Source of the DNA: Cruorifilaria tuberocauda
Lineage: Eukaryota; Nematoda; Chromadorea; Rhabditida; Onchocercidae
DNA: 64,000 nucleotides
NCBI GenBank assembly: GCA_013365365.1
Contig: JABVXU010000266.1
Location: 1-64,000, forward strand
Reading direction: 5' to 3'
Below are positions 26,418 through 40,700 of the stretch, in pieces (the stretch's first letter is position 1; each line of letters starts with the position of its first letter). The notes below the pieces were generated by a model. The model ran no database searches. It had not been told where the DNA came from and worked only from the letters and a program-made list of their open reading frames with translations. A program made the position numbers and the translations under genes.

Positions 26418-29400
26418 CTAATATATTAATTTTTCATCGTATTTTGTTGATAAAATGATACCGTTGGTATTGGTTGGCCAAAATGAAGGTATCCAGTGTG
26501 GTTCTGTTTCCAGTTTCCTAATTACTTCCTTAAGTTCTTCTAATGATCGATCAAGATCAACGTTTACTATTATTCGATCGAACAAATGACCATAATGCTA
26601 AAAGGAAAGGAAAGTTATACAGCTCTACCAGTTAAAAAAAGTTTCTCATCAAACAAAGGTAGTAACGTTTACAACTTGAATAAGATATTCTGTACCTTCT
26701 CGTTAGAAGCAATTATTAGAAAAGTAGACGATGCTAACCTTTTCAGTGGTTTTACCCTCATTTAAGATTAATTTTAGCTGTTCATCTTTGACTCCGTGCT
26801 GTCCGAGAATCTCCTTTTGACGACGAAGTTGTTGGAGTGATGGCGGTGCAATGAAAACTACATAAGGCATGAATGTTGTCTTTCGTAACGCCTTCAGATT
26901 CTGGAAGAAATCTTTTTTATTCATTTCCTATCACAATTATAAATCGATTAGTCCATAAATTACAAGTTCTTCCTTTTTTGTAGTTCATATAGAGAATATG
27001 AAATCGAATTATAATGAAATTATTCCATGAGGGATTATTCGTGAAATACAAAATATAAGATTTGTTCACGTAAACGTAAAAATCTGTGAGTTATCTCGCT
27101 TTATTGTATAATTTGCATAAAAGGTTAAACTGGAAATATGAGAAAAGAGGATTATTGAAATGAGAAAAAAGAAACTGGATTAAACTTTTATATTTTTTCA
27201 TTGGGGAAATAAAATGGATAATGGCACAATAAGTAATAACTACCTCAACTTTAAGCGTCAGCAAACAAATTTTAGCTCGATCGATGACAGCCTGAATTGA
27301 GGCTAATGAAGTGCCATACAGATACTTCTCGAACTCGCCATATTCAATGAATTTGCCCGCTTTTGCATCCTCTTGAAAACTGCTCTTTGTTACAAAGTGA
27401 TAATGTACACCATCTATTTCACCAAATTTCTTCGGACGTGTTGTATCTGCAAGTTAATTTGCATATCTTTATATGATCAGATCATTTATTCATCAGGAAT
27501 AAATAACAATGTTAGTTGATAGCAATAGATATCACAAATTTACTTTTACTTTTTTTTCCTTTGTCATTTTTATTCTTTTTCCTTTGATTTTTCCAATTCT
27601 TTCAAATAATCCATTTAAAAATTACTTATTCTCATCCCTTGAGTTAAATTCTTAATATTTAATTCTTTCTAGAAACAATAGGAAAATAAATTTTTCTAGA
27701 TTTTTAACTTACGAGGTACAGCGCTGGCAAATTTTTCTTTATCAAATTCAGCTAAACGCTGTCTCAACTCCAAACAGCCAACTCCCTCTGGGCCACAAAG
27801 AACAAGCGGTCTTTTTCGTCCCGTTTTCGACAGATACAACGTAACTTCTTCGTATGTCAGAATTTCTGAAAATAAAATGGACACTTTTCATGGTATCTTT
27901 AGGAGGACTACCTGAATTAATACCTGAATCACTTTCGCCATTTCGCTCATCCATTGATTTCAATTCTTCTCGTTCTTTCTTCCATTTTCCTTTCATTAAA
28001 TTTTTCTTTTTTGTACAACCGAACAAATCTTTACGTTTACCACTTTCGGATTGATTTTCTCTTTCAAATTCACGTGCATACAAAGTGATTCTTTAAATGA
28101 TTTCTCTTTTTCTTTGTTAAATTATAATTTTTAGAAATAGAATTAGTTGAAAGTTTTAACTTAAAGAAATATCTTAGAATTGATATGATTCGAAGAATAC
28201 TAGACATACATATCTATTATATATAGACTGTTATAGTCATAATGGTGAAGTTAATTGAATCGATACCAGTAAGAAACGAATAAGCATGATCTGTATTATG
28301 ATTAGCATAATTTTTATCAATAAAAGCTCACTGTCGTTGGAATGACATGGAAGGTATCAAGCCAGCAAGCGAACTATTCATTTCACAACCTTCATGATAT
28401 GCTTGCCACCAATTTTCATCACTCATATTAATCACATGAAGAATATCACCCCGTTGAAATTTCAATGCAAGTTCTTTGCAAGGAACATAAATATCATCCT
28501 GAAAATAATACAAACTGCAGTACTGCTATTAGTGCAATAATCGATTAAGATTACATTCTTTTGATTTACTTCTCCTTTAAAATTAAACTTATCAAATCTT
28601 GGAACAAATCTTGCAGTATGCTCACTTTGCAATCTTCTACATTCTCTTTTACTGATGATAACCTAAATTTTTAAAGATAACCCGTCTTCTAGTAATGAAT
28701 TTTGAATAATCCATATATGTATATATACGTATGTTAAAAGTGAAAAAGAACTTTGTAGAATAAATGAATAAGTATACAGGGAAGGTACTTATGCAGATAT
28801 GTTTTTACGTATCAAATTTTGAAAAATGAACAAATATAAGTGCCTTACCTCAGGGTCGTAATCGAAAAGTGCGCGAAAATGTCTAACTCGTGCTGATGGT
28901 GCCATTTGAGAATTATTATTCGATTTATCTAATGGTGCTATCACAAGCGACAATTCACCCGACATCGATCTCTTAAAATTCGAATAATGTTAGGTTTTAA
29001 AGACCTTTATCAAATTTATTTCTCCAATAAACTTTGAATATTTTGTTTTATTTTCCATTATTAAATAGTTGCTAAAACTACAAAAGCATGCAAAGCCTTT
29101 CTGAACGCCATCGTATTAACTTCATGATTGGTTGTTAACATGAGTTGGATTCGCCATATCCATTTGATATTGACAAACAATTCCGAAATTAATATTAAAT
29201 GTTTGCAATCGGTTACCCACCAAAATATTGCAAACTTCAGTAACATTCTTGCCGCGGAGATCATTTCCATTAGCTTCGATAAGCTCATCACCTTCTCTAA
29301 GCAAATTTGATTTCTCAGCCAAACCACCACGTACTACACGCCCAATAATCACTTTTTCGCCTTCATTTCGAATTGTTGCACCCTATGAGAAAACATATCA

Positions 29401-30903
29401 ATGATTTAAATCTGTCAGAAATGTAATAATGAATAAGGTATAAATAAAGCTGTGTAAGAAAAATGGATGTCTATCTTGAATGTGTTTTTCAGAAAATGAA
29501 TGATTCAGGAGAAATGACAATGCATCATTAGACTCATCCACAAACAATAAGAATATGCGATTCTGTACACTATGAATCAGTCATTTTAACAAAAATTAAG
29601 CTCGAATTAAATTCCTATTAGTAAATGTGTCATGTAGAAGATCCCTTTAACTATCTGGTCCTCAATCTGATTTTCTCTAAAGAGATAAAAGAAGAAACAC
29701 CAACGAGGTATGTATCACTGCATTTATTGACCTTAACAATCTTCAAGTGACCCTGAATTCGTGCTGATGGAAGCGTTTTAGAGTCGCTGCAATCGGCGGT
29801 AATGGATAATGAATCTGAAGATGTGGTAGGCTTTGGTTCTAAAATCTGAAAGAGAGAAATTTGCGCCGCATGACAAAGCAAACTGAATGATCATCTCAGC
29901 TAATTAATTAGTCAATGAAAAATAATTTTCGCTTTGCAAAAATATAATGCATTATTGAAATGAATATGTAATTACTAAAAAAAAACTAATGATTAACGTT
30001 AACTTAAAAGTAGACATCTCATAAATGTGTATTGTTTGCGGTTCTATCATTCTTAAACGCATTAAAAACTGATATCCAAGTTATATCAATCACAAAATTA
30101 TCTAAATGTGAGCCGCTAATTGAAACTGAAATTTTACGTGCTAGGTAGATTACATTTGTATAAGCAGTAGTAAACTTATCCTTAATTTTTGATATGGAAC
30201 TTGGATGCTCAATCAAATAATTGGATGAAAACCTTGTGGCAAATATTCATGGATATTTTAGCGGACATGATGACATGATAACAAGTAACAAAAGTGAGTG
30301 ATAAGACAACAGAATTATTCTTTGTTTTCATGTTGGATGATATATGGTGGAAAATAATACCTTACTCTTCTTATGAATGATAACACTGCTTTCAATAGCT
30401 TCCTGTATAGGTTTCTGCATGAAGAAATCACGCAACAATTTTGATTCTCCTTCGCGTCCTTCTCGCTTCTCTAAGTGTTCCACCACACGATTCATCGATA
30501 TCATCACTTGCTCCAGCGCTTAAAATTATGAATATTTTTTAAACAACGAATACAACGAATACTTCAAGGAATATAATTTGAATTAATTGCAATAAAGCAG
30601 AATATTTGACATATTTTTACGTAACTAATGCTAAGTTCAAAAAATTATTTAATAACTAATAGAACCAAGATTTTTGCACTTACGAATTGATTCAGTTTCA
30701 TCCTTATCAGTATTATCAGGAAATGTATCGCCAGTCACGTAAGCACTATTTGCATAACCGGTCTCGACTACGTTGTCGTTGTCGAGAGCAGCATTTTTAT
30801 AACCTAACGACTCTTTCCTCCTTTTGTGATTTTCAAGAGAAAGTAACTTCTTAGAACCACGCAATGATTCCCTGAACAGAAATGATTGATCATAAGGATG
30901 CAT
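26418..30903 (-). CDS. PALS1/MPP5-like MAGUK scaffold
   Basis: A membrane-associated guanylate kinase homologue closest to PALS1/MPP5 (Drosophila Stardust), a polarity scaffold that links Crumbs to PATJ-type partners at epithelial junctions. Exons (right to left): 30684-30903, 30361-30518, 29705-29845, 29221-29382, 28849-28971, 28332-28498, 27912-28090, 27713-27865, 27244-27446, 26739-26927, 26418-26597; all phases agree and give about 624 residues (human 675). Domain order: N-terminal region with ALDNDN; L27 at about 74-126; PDZ at about 158-240 ([21 protein letters not shown]); SH3 at about 262-330 ([16 protein letters not shown]); basic hook ([16 protein letters not shown]); guanylate-kinase-like domain from about 384 to near the C-terminus ([28 protein letters not shown]). 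The P-loop reads GPEGVG without the usual Lys-Ser/Thr, so it is a protein-binding, probably inactive kinase fold. Only one of the two L27 domains of PALS1 was found. The start is the first in-frame ATG; a further 5' exon is possible. Confidence 0.88.
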
Positions 30904-31064
30904 TCCTTCTTCTCGTCCCCTGTTTGAAAAGCCTGTCTTCAACGTTAAGACTTCACTTTCTTTTTATTGTAATCTCAGTAGGGAAATTTACAGAATCGGA
31001 AAAAATCAAAGATAACATAATCACTCTATTGATTACTTATTATAATTAAATAGACAAATGGCTT

Positions 31065-31460
31065 TACAGTTCTTACGGTTTTTTGTTACTTTTTTATTCT
31101 GGTAGTTTTTATATGAGCACTGTGGTTCTCGTTTTGTTTTGTTTGTTGAGTTATGGCTATTAGGTAGAGAAAGTTACTGCCTGTTGTTATCGCATTTTTT
31201 ATAGTTTGGTTTTTGGTATGCCTTATTTGTTTTTATATAGCAGTTTTCTTTTGAGTTTTGTTTACTTTGATTTTTTTCGTTTCTTGTGACTTTGAGTTTT
31301 TGGTTAAATTTCCTATTTATCTGTTTCCTAAGGTTCATATGGGGCTTTACTAATACTAGTTTAGCTGGTGTGAAGCTGAAATTGGAGGGCTATGAGCCCC
31401 ACCCCCTATCAGTAAGTGTTTGAGGTTTTCTGATTTGGAGTTTTGATTTTCTGATAGAAG
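31065..31460 (+). pseudogene. nad4: nuclear mitochondrial insertion: nad4 fragment (NUMT)
   Basis: The plus strand abruptly becomes T- and G-rich. With TGA read as Trp it translates as a decayed NADH dehydrogenase subunit 4: FFVTFLFW and FLYE near 31085-31115, then (frame change) VEKVTACCYRIFYSLVFGMP near 31165-31220, YFDFFRFLWLWVF near 31264-31302, VKFPIYLFPKVH near 31300-31335 and AGVKLKLEGYE near 31365-31395. These blocks fall in the order expected for nad4 (QPEK region, KFP..LPKxHVEAP, AGxLLKLGGYG). The expected Gln before VEK is TAG, consistent with a C-to-T change. Frame shifts, stops and a gap after the LPKVH block show it is non-functional. It sits between the MAGUK and PDZ genes, opposite to their strand. 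Confidence 0.8.
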
Positions 31461-34400
31461 GTTACGGAAAGATCAAGTTATTGGTGGATTGGAAGATAAT
31501 GGGAACGGAATGAAAAATATTACCTTAGGAATGCATTTTCTTTCGTTCGGTGATCATTACGTTCTCGTCTTTTCCGTAAGTCATTCTCGTAATTTTTCAA
31601 CCGTTCGCTTTCATTCTCGTTATCGATATACGTTACTACGTTGTCACTTGAGATCTCATTTGATATTCGATCCCATATTTCATCATTCACTAACTGTTAA
31701 AAAATCACTCTTATCAGGTACATACTTGAAAATGTGCGCAGTAATTTGTCCTTTATCATAATATTATTTAGAAATTGAATTCGACAACTAACCGAAAAAG
31801 AACTGAAATTAAAAAATTCCTGCTTATTAACAGATAAGTAAAACAGATGATTGTAAAATGGAATTCGCTTTTAAATAATACATTTTATCATACGATATAG
31901 AGACTGAAAAGAACTATGGGGTGATGTAATTAAGAAATAAAAAAATTATAGGAAAACTTTGAAAGGAGAAAATGTTAACTTGAAGTGAAATATGAAATAA
32001 CTTTGGATAAGTTATAGAAAATTTTCTTAAAATGGATATCACGACTATATTGATATATGAGATGTGAGTGTAAAATGCTTTAATCATTAAACAATATATA
32101 TCAGATGCTATCGAATAATAATTAGCTTTCATATCTATTGCAAAAAAAGAAAATTATGATTTGATGAAGAGTTAATGAATTCATTTGCATATATGTAAAT
32201 AAAATATGATTGTTAAGATTATTCGCAAATATAGGGTAAGATTAAGAAAAAAGGCTAGCACAAACGATGAAACCTTTTCTCCTACATTCAGGCAAAGAAA
32301 GAGAGGGGGAAAGTGAGGGGGAATAAAGCATTGCTTTTAAAAATATGTAATTATTGCTTTCATCTTCGGTAGCACATTTGAATTCTTTCGACTTATTCAA
32401 ATGTGGAAGGGAATTTCTGGCGTGCAGTATATGGCAGGCTCTCTTTCAATTCCATTCGATCGATCATCCGGCACAGAGAAATAAAATGGTTTGGACTTAT
32501 GAAAAGGACCGGAGGAGAAATAAAAAAGTAGAAAATAATGTTGAAATTTTTACATCACTTTGTGGCTTTATTGACACAAGCGATTCTGAATTTGTTTTCA
32601 ATGATCCACCGGCCAACATTTCCATGTCATGAATGCGAGCATCCGGGTAATTCCTGATCAAACAATGAGTAAAATTGATGTGATAAGAATAAAAAGTTTG
32701 AAAACAAAATCAAATAAGATAATAATAATGTAGTATTAAATAAATGCCAAGCTTGATTTTATGGTTGTTAGATTTTATGAGGATAAAAAATTTTTATTAT
32801 CAAATATTTGCTAATATTATCTGTGCAATTTCCCGAATTATAATGTTTTTATTATAGATAAACCACTGAAAATTATAAAAAATTTTCACATTTGTTTACT
32901 GAAGATAGAAAGTATACATTTATTTAATCCTGCAAAATGGATAAGTTTTTAAACCAATTTTCCATAAAATTAATTATTAATTCCAGAAATATTATGAAAT
33001 ATAAAGAACAAATTAAGGCACAAATTAAGAAAATTCATACTATTTATGCGAATCGACTAAAACAGCTGAAAAGTTAACCAATGATTAAAATAAGTGGACA
33101 TATTTAATCACATGAATTATCAGCAAGAGATTTTGCATAATTGTTGACGATAATCAATGTCTTCTTGTGATATAAATAGAAAAGAGGTAGAATCCATCAG
33201 TGTTTTGAAGCTTCCTGATTGAAATAAGGAAGAGCGAGGAAATAGAGTGATAAGATCTTTCCTAATTTAACCATGTCCATTTTCAACAATGCCTCAATCT
33301 AATTTCATTGCATGAAGAAAAGAACGCCAAGATGCAATATTTATTTCCTCGCTGAATAACTTTTTACAAATGCTATGACCATAAATTAATCATTTTAACC
33401 TTAGAATAACGACGTGTCTGTAAAGTTAATACTTTCTATTTCTTGCAAAACTTCTAATGAAATCAGGTGCTGAATTTAAAGGAAGTGAAGAGAGAAATTA
33501 AAAACGAAACCTTTTTAGGACATTAGTAACTTCATCTCCTTCTCGCTTATCGGATGATACGAGGAAAGCATCCGAAATTGTAATTTCCGGATTAACTAAC
33601 GAATTCTCTGTAATATTATCATGCGAAATTATCAATTTATAAACAAAACAACTGGATTCAGTTCTTTCAATATTTTAGAAAGAAATACCTGAGATTCTTT
33701 TTCTTCGAAAGAAAAGATGAAACGAAGAGGAAAAAGACTGCTGACCTGTGGATCAGTGAGTTTTCCGGAAAAGGAAAAGTTGAAGAAAGCTTACATAAAT
33801 TTCCAACAATATTCATAGTGGGAACATGTACCATGTTAGTCCGGTTCTTGGTTCGGGAACGAAACTGTTCACGCAGAGTTTTAATGACTACTCACACTTG
33901 AATATCGGAATCAATTTCTGATTCCCACTCATCACGCTAATAATGCGTTTCGATTAAATGAATGTTTTCCACTTCACAATCGGAATATGGAGAAGTTCGT
34001 ATCTATCGATGGTTGATATTTCAAAGAATGACGAATTTAACCCATATTCAACAATCACGCGTTTTTTGTTAGTATTGTGAGTTTAAATTCAGCTAGTAAT
34101 GAGTTAATTATGATTTTCAAATTTATGTGAGCAAATGAAAGGCTTTGTGAGGAGGATTTCGAAAGAGTTATTCTTGTACAATTAAAAAAGAAAGCATACA
34201 TGTTATTTAAAGAGGTAATCACATGGATAAGAATTGTTTCATTAAAGATTTTTATGCATTTTGATTAATTTACCACGACTATTTTCCATAATCATCCTGT
34301 CTAAGGGAGAAATTTGAAGCTTAAAGTTTGATATTACCTTTGCGTGATGTTTCGTATTTTCGTCGAACTAGCAATTGGATCACACGCGATTTGATGCACT

Positions 34401-34745
34401 GCAAATAAATCGATTGAATTTAGAGTTTCGTGATGAAATTCGATTGGTTCTTTTTTTCCCCTTCTTGCATAATCATTCGGAAATTTCAATAACACTCGAA
34501 TAACTAAAGATATTCAAGTGCTTTCCTTGATAACGATTGAAGCAGAAAGACAATACAGAAATGTGAACGGCTATGTTTACTTCTTCCTGCTTGAGACAGA
34601 AGAAGCATTGGAAATGATTGGAACAGCTGATTAATGCGACATTACGAGAAATTTCGGCAGGAGTAGTGAATGAAGTAAGGAGAGAGAATTGGAAGTTGGA
34701 AGAAGGAGTGGAAATGGTAAAGGTCAATGGATGAGTGGAAACTGG
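31461..34745. other. intergenic between NUMT and PDZ gene
   Basis: No exon could be supported. The stretch includes a purine-rich tract near 32290-32325 (runs of G and GA). It should hold regulatory sequence for the MAGUK gene and the 3' region of the PDZ gene. Confidence 0.4.
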
Positions 34746-37700
34746 TCACAACAGAGAAGAAATGCGTTGACGGCCGTATTCCGTTTTCGTCCATTCCGTC
34801 AAATTTGTTTCCTCCTCGCAAACGTTTTTCTGCGATGAAAGAAATTCGAGAGAAATATGACGAGAAGTTTGGCAACATTCAATTATATTACACAATTCGA
34901 TGAATGAATGTGTTGTGGAGAATGCAGAAATTTTGTGACAGTAAATCAATTACAATCAAAACTCAAATCATATTTCAGTGAAAAAGAGAGAAAACTTTCA
35001 GCTTTCCTGGAACCAAGAAATTATGATTTGAGAGAAATTTCCTCTCCTGAATTCTACAATAACTCAATTCTATTCTTTGATTTATAAGTATCATTTATAA
35101 GCGGTATTCACTTGCTTCCACTACTAAATTTTAAAGTAATGTAAACAAGTATGATAGGAAGTAAGCTAGTGAAAGGAAAAGAGAAGCTTAAGAATTTCAG
35201 TGAAATTTCTTTCTTTTGAATTATCCTTTTTATTGAAGATAAGAGAGAGAAGTAAAATTGGATATTGAAAAGGAGAAATAAGCAAGCATCCTTGAAATGC
35301 CCGCAAAATTTTAATGACTTCCGTGAAATTGAGCACCAAAGTTCACTTGAAGCAAACATGTGACTGATAGACAGAGCTGTTCAGGAGAAATGAGAAATGA
35401 TAACATCGCGCTCCGAAAATCCTCCGTGACCTCCGTAAAAACCCAAAATCACTTTAATGAAAAAGAAGAATATGACTTTAAATTAATTCAGGTTTTTTAC
35501 AAAGCAATAAGTTATTATGAAAATCGTTGTAAGATATATTTATCATAAAAGGTTAATTTAATTATTTATTTTTTTGTGGAAGTGATAAAATGTAATAATG
35601 ACTTGATAAAATATATGGCGAAAATAGCGTTAAGCCTGTTGTGAGTCGATGATATTGAAATGTATGAATCGAAAAATCTGGCACAAATGGTTAGTGGAGG
35701 TGGAGGTGAAAGGTTGGGAATGGAAATGAATAGTCTCACACTGATATGCAAATATACAATACTTCGAACATTCTTATTTTTATGCATTTAAAGCAACAAG
35801 CTGCTAAAAAGCGGAAAAAGCTGGATCCATGAAGACTGCTTTCGTCATGGATATAAGAAGTAAGTGATAAAAGCTGAACTGGAAAAAGATTATTTAATAT
35901 CTGCTAACAATAAAATTAGTCCTCTTTTTTTCTTGTTTTCAAAATTGGCAAAATCAATTAAAATATGAACAATTGTTTACGTTAAAGGCATTATGAAAAT
36001 TCGATAAATTAAAATATAAATTATAGAAAAGCGAGGAAAATGAAGAAGGAAAATAGGTCTTTCCTGTTGGACCACTCATTTCTAATTTGAATGGAATTGC
36101 AACAGAGAAGAGATAGGTAGCAAGCAACGATGATAGCATTGGAAATGGAAATGAAGTAGAGTAACGATGTTAATCTGAATGATTCGGAAGTGAAATAAAT
36201 TAAATTTGCGGAAATGAATAAAAGGAATGAGTGACCTTAGCACCGTTGGATTCATTGAACAATGACATCTCATTCTGCACTAATGTGCAGGTACACGGCT
36301 TACTCTCACGCATACTACTCGCACATTTAATTCCATGTCCATCTATTCCTAACGGTATTTCAATTTCCAGTACTGTTGAAACTTCCACTCGTGTCAGTGA
36401 CATCAAAATGACAGCAAAGCAATAGCAATTACAAATGAAATGGCAGCAGTTTAAATTTGAAATGAATGATTCATCACCAAGGTAAGTTTATCATTACTTC
36501 TAAAATCCACCACAAATATAATCACTGTCATCAGATATGGTTGCCATGCACAAAATGGTTCACTTAATTTACTCGAGTAAATGTTAGAAGGAAAATATTC
36601 ATTTGAATATTAACCGATAAAGTTTAGATGAGCTAAAGCTGGAAAATTAATTGGTGAGGAAATAAGTTTTACAACAATCAATAATCAAAAGTGAAATTAT
36701 TTGGCGGTAAAGAAGCAAAAGAATAAAAAGGAAATTGAGAATGAGAACAGTGAAATGATACGGCCGAATAAGCAAATAATTGATTTAAATAGGGACTAAA
36801 ATGCTAAACTTATTTAAAAAGTTATTCTCGATGAATGAATCGATTAATTGATGAAAAGTGCTATCACTGTTATTCTAAGAATTAAGCTAAGAAAGTTTTG
36901 AAAGGTTGATGGATGCAAAAAATTCACTGCTAATTCTCTTTTCTCCATATCAATTTCATTTTCCCTTTCTCCCTCTCTCTCTCTCTCTCCCTCTCTCACT
37001 CATTCTTCGCCTTAATTTCCCATTTAATTAAAAGGAATTCGAATAATGATTGAGATTTTTTGCTTAATAAAATTCGATGACATTCAATGATGTTTATGTT
37101 TGTGAAAGAGGGAAATATGATTTTTACTTTTTTAAATCAGACGTAATTAGCAGTATTAGCTTGAAGAATAAGAGAAAAAAGAAAAAGCAAATGTTATCGA
37201 AGAGAAAAACAAAAAATATTAAAACAGTAAAATATTGGAAACGAAAACAGCGATGATACTGTTAGCTTCGATGAAAAAGACATGAATTTGTGATAGAAAC
37301 AGGAAAATTAGAAAAAAGAGACGAAGTAAATTAATTGTTTTGTCGGTAAAGATTGTTAGCTTATCTTTAAATTTTGAGATTGAATTACGATCAATTCATT
37401 TACCAATCAATATCAAAATCATTTCATAATGTATATTGTGACTGTCATGGAAAATAATATTAGACTGAACTATTGAAATTACTTCGCTATCATAAAAAAT
37501 AAACAACTATACTCATCAGTGGACATACATGATAAATTATTTATTCATTGATTTATTAATTTGCTTTTTCATTTTTTAACCAAATGTTACTTACTCGCTT
37601 AATCAAATGCTACCTATTTGTTATGACAGAAAGCATAAAAAAGGAAAAGTTATAGGAAGTACTGCAGAGTTAGAAAAAAACTCAGTAAAATGAGAGAGAT

Positions 37701-40700
37701 GAACCAACGATGCAATGAATACAAATATGACACAGTTGTAATATAACAATATCCGGTATAAATAGATAATTACTCGCTATCATATATAAACAAGTTTATC
37801 ATCAAACAAGTTTTATGATATGTGACAATAGAAAAGTGTGAATTTGCAACAGATAAGTTTTTTACTTCCCTCGTTGCAAATAAAAGATAAAGGAAAATGG
37901 ATATGATTGAAGGAAAAGAGGAATGAGTCGGATGGGATCAGATCTGATCGGGTGAATGATTCTTCTCATCATATAAGTGATCGAGAGAATTACGAGCAAT
38001 TTGAAAATTCAACTAATTACTCTGCACTACGACCGATTACATTGATCCATCCATTTATTTCATCGTGCTTTCCCCTGATCTTCTCTTCGCTACCCTTCTA
38101 TTTTCATCTCTTATCACTTTTTTCCTCCCTGTACTTTGATTAAAACTAAATTTATATCATTATCAACCAATCATTTACGACCGATCCTTCTAGGTCCAAG
38201 ATTTCTTTCATCACGATTGCAGCCACCTGTCTTGTCTTCTCCAACTTCTAATCTAATCGGAATGATGATATAGTTTAGTTTTCAGCAGAGGACAGAAACC
38301 TTGCACGAAATCTAAATTGTTCTGTCGCAAAGTGGAAATGGAACACACCTGATGGATAAGTGTGAGAATGCGTGCGTGATCCTTTCCCTCAGTTGAACAG
38401 CCGTTTACCTCAACGATAAGATCACCGACCTGAAGACCCGCTCTGTTCGCAGGACTTCCTGAAACATCCACTTTAAGCCTTTTCTGTCTTGAAAATAGCC
38501 CATGAGCAAGGGACTTTAATATTATATCTAAATATATGCAAGCTTTCAAGCTTAAACTTAAAATTACTAATAAAATGAGGAAAAATGCACAGACTGAAAG
38601 AGTAGATCGTTGAAATACAATAGTGTGTGTGTATGATGAGAACAAGTTATCGCGAGTTCCGAATGCTCTCAATCATTATCAATTATCACAGCGATGCGAA
38701 TATCAGCTGGGAACGAAGTGAGTATTAATATGAAAAAGGTACTGATTTTTTCTACCTGTATGTTATTTTTGAAAGAATACGAAAAGAATTTTGCTAATAT
38801 CAGATAAATACAGTTGGAACAATGAAGAAAGGTGATGGATTGGAAGAGAAACAAAAGAAAACGACAAATAATAAAAATTGCCATTTCAAATTAAACTTCA
38901 AAAAAACTTATTTGATATTTGTTGAAAGAGCTACACAATCGCTTGGTTTTATTTATAGTCTGTTTATGTTTAAATTTACTTCAAATTGATATGGGAACAT
39001 TTGAAAGACAAGAGAGATGATAAGAGATATTTCAATCAATCTCACTTTCACTTTCTATTTCTTTTTCATTCTCTTTCGGCTTTTTCTCCCAGTGTTCGAT
39101 CGGATTCTGAAGGAAGATTCGAGACGTGAACAATTTTCTTTTAATTTGGTAAACAAAACCAGACATTTTTGGAGAAAACTGCAAAAAGAAACAGACAGTA
39201 TCAATCATTCCCTAAGTTTCCACGCAGCATGCGCCATTCACGTCCTAATAGGAAGTAATAGAGAATTCAAAGAGGGAAATATGGCCAGATGATATCGGAT
39301 GATATTATGAAATCAAAGGTTAGCTGTTGTACAATGTGAAGCGTAGCTCACGTTGAATAATTATAATCTGTTAATGACTGGAAGGGCACAAACCAAAAAG
39401 GATGATTCGCTGTTTCCGCCGAATAATTGCAACGAAAATGATATATCCGGTGATCGTGGCTCGTTGACATTGCCCTTCTGCGTTGTTGAAAATTGATACG
39501 ATAGGTGCAGCATTACCGTTAATTAGTAACGGTGCATTATCTGACAGTGGTACGAGAGGTGACGGGAACTGATACTGTTGCTGATTTGGTGCGAGGGTAG
39601 ATGATAGCATTTCTTCTTTCTTACAGTAACAGTTATAGGAACTGTTGTACTATTGAATAAAATTTAAACATTCCATAAGAGAGATGGACTGTTTCATACA
39701 GATGATTAAGAACTTTTGAAATGCATTTAACCTTTTAATTAATTAGTAAAAGGGAATAATTATCACGCGTTCTGTTTTCCGCATTTACAATAATTTGTTA
39801 CGTTGCAGTTTCTTTTCGTGAAAAACAACAAATGCGGTAATTGTAGTAGTAATAATTACAATTGCAATAATAGTGATAATGATGTGATGACAAGATGATA
39901 ATGATAAAATAGTTGGTGTCAACTAGGAAATAAATGGGTGAAAGAGAAAATAAGAAGAGTATGTGAAGTTTTACACTGTGCTTTTTATCATTTCATCCAT
40001 CCGACACTTAACAACTTCTTATCACTGAAAAATTCCTTCTTCATTTTATCATTCTTTGCTTCTTTGCTTGAACGTAAAGAAGACCGAATTTGTATAACAA
40101 ACGATTCTTTCCCAAATAAAAGCAAACAGTAAAAGTAAATAAATCATTATAAATTTCCATCTGAATGATTTCTTAAGGTTACAAATAAACAAATAACTTA
40201 AGGTAACAAATAAACAAGTATTCCAGAAGAACTGTTATGATCGCATTCTAAAATCAGAATCATTAGAAATTAGCTAAGAGTTGGAAGATTAATCTATCGC
40301 TTACAGAAGTTTCGATTGTATTATTCCATTCAGTGAAGTGCCAGTTTCCAGAATATCAGTGCTACTAAATCGGTATGCTAAAGATGACAGATCAAGGAGA
40401 ATTTTGAGAGTTCATTACAGCTTCTATGAAGCTGATGATAATATCTGTTAAATAATATCTCAGGAATAATTATTTACCTTAAAATTAGCAGGCAATAATA
40501 TGCTTCATTTATTTCAATAAAAAAATTAAATGTTAATTAGTACTATGGAAAGCTAAGATCAGCAGGTGTTTGAGTTAAGTTAGAATATTTAACCAAAATG
40601 GAAATCACTTCCCACTAAGCTCATTTAGCAGAAACGTGCTCATTAGAATTAAATAATGTGAAATGAAATGAATAAAATTTCATTGCTCTGTTTTATCAAG

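Noticed and set aside
32354..32632. 92-codon plus-strand frame
   Set aside because: No homology recognised and no splice or promoter support in an otherwise empty intergenic stretch.
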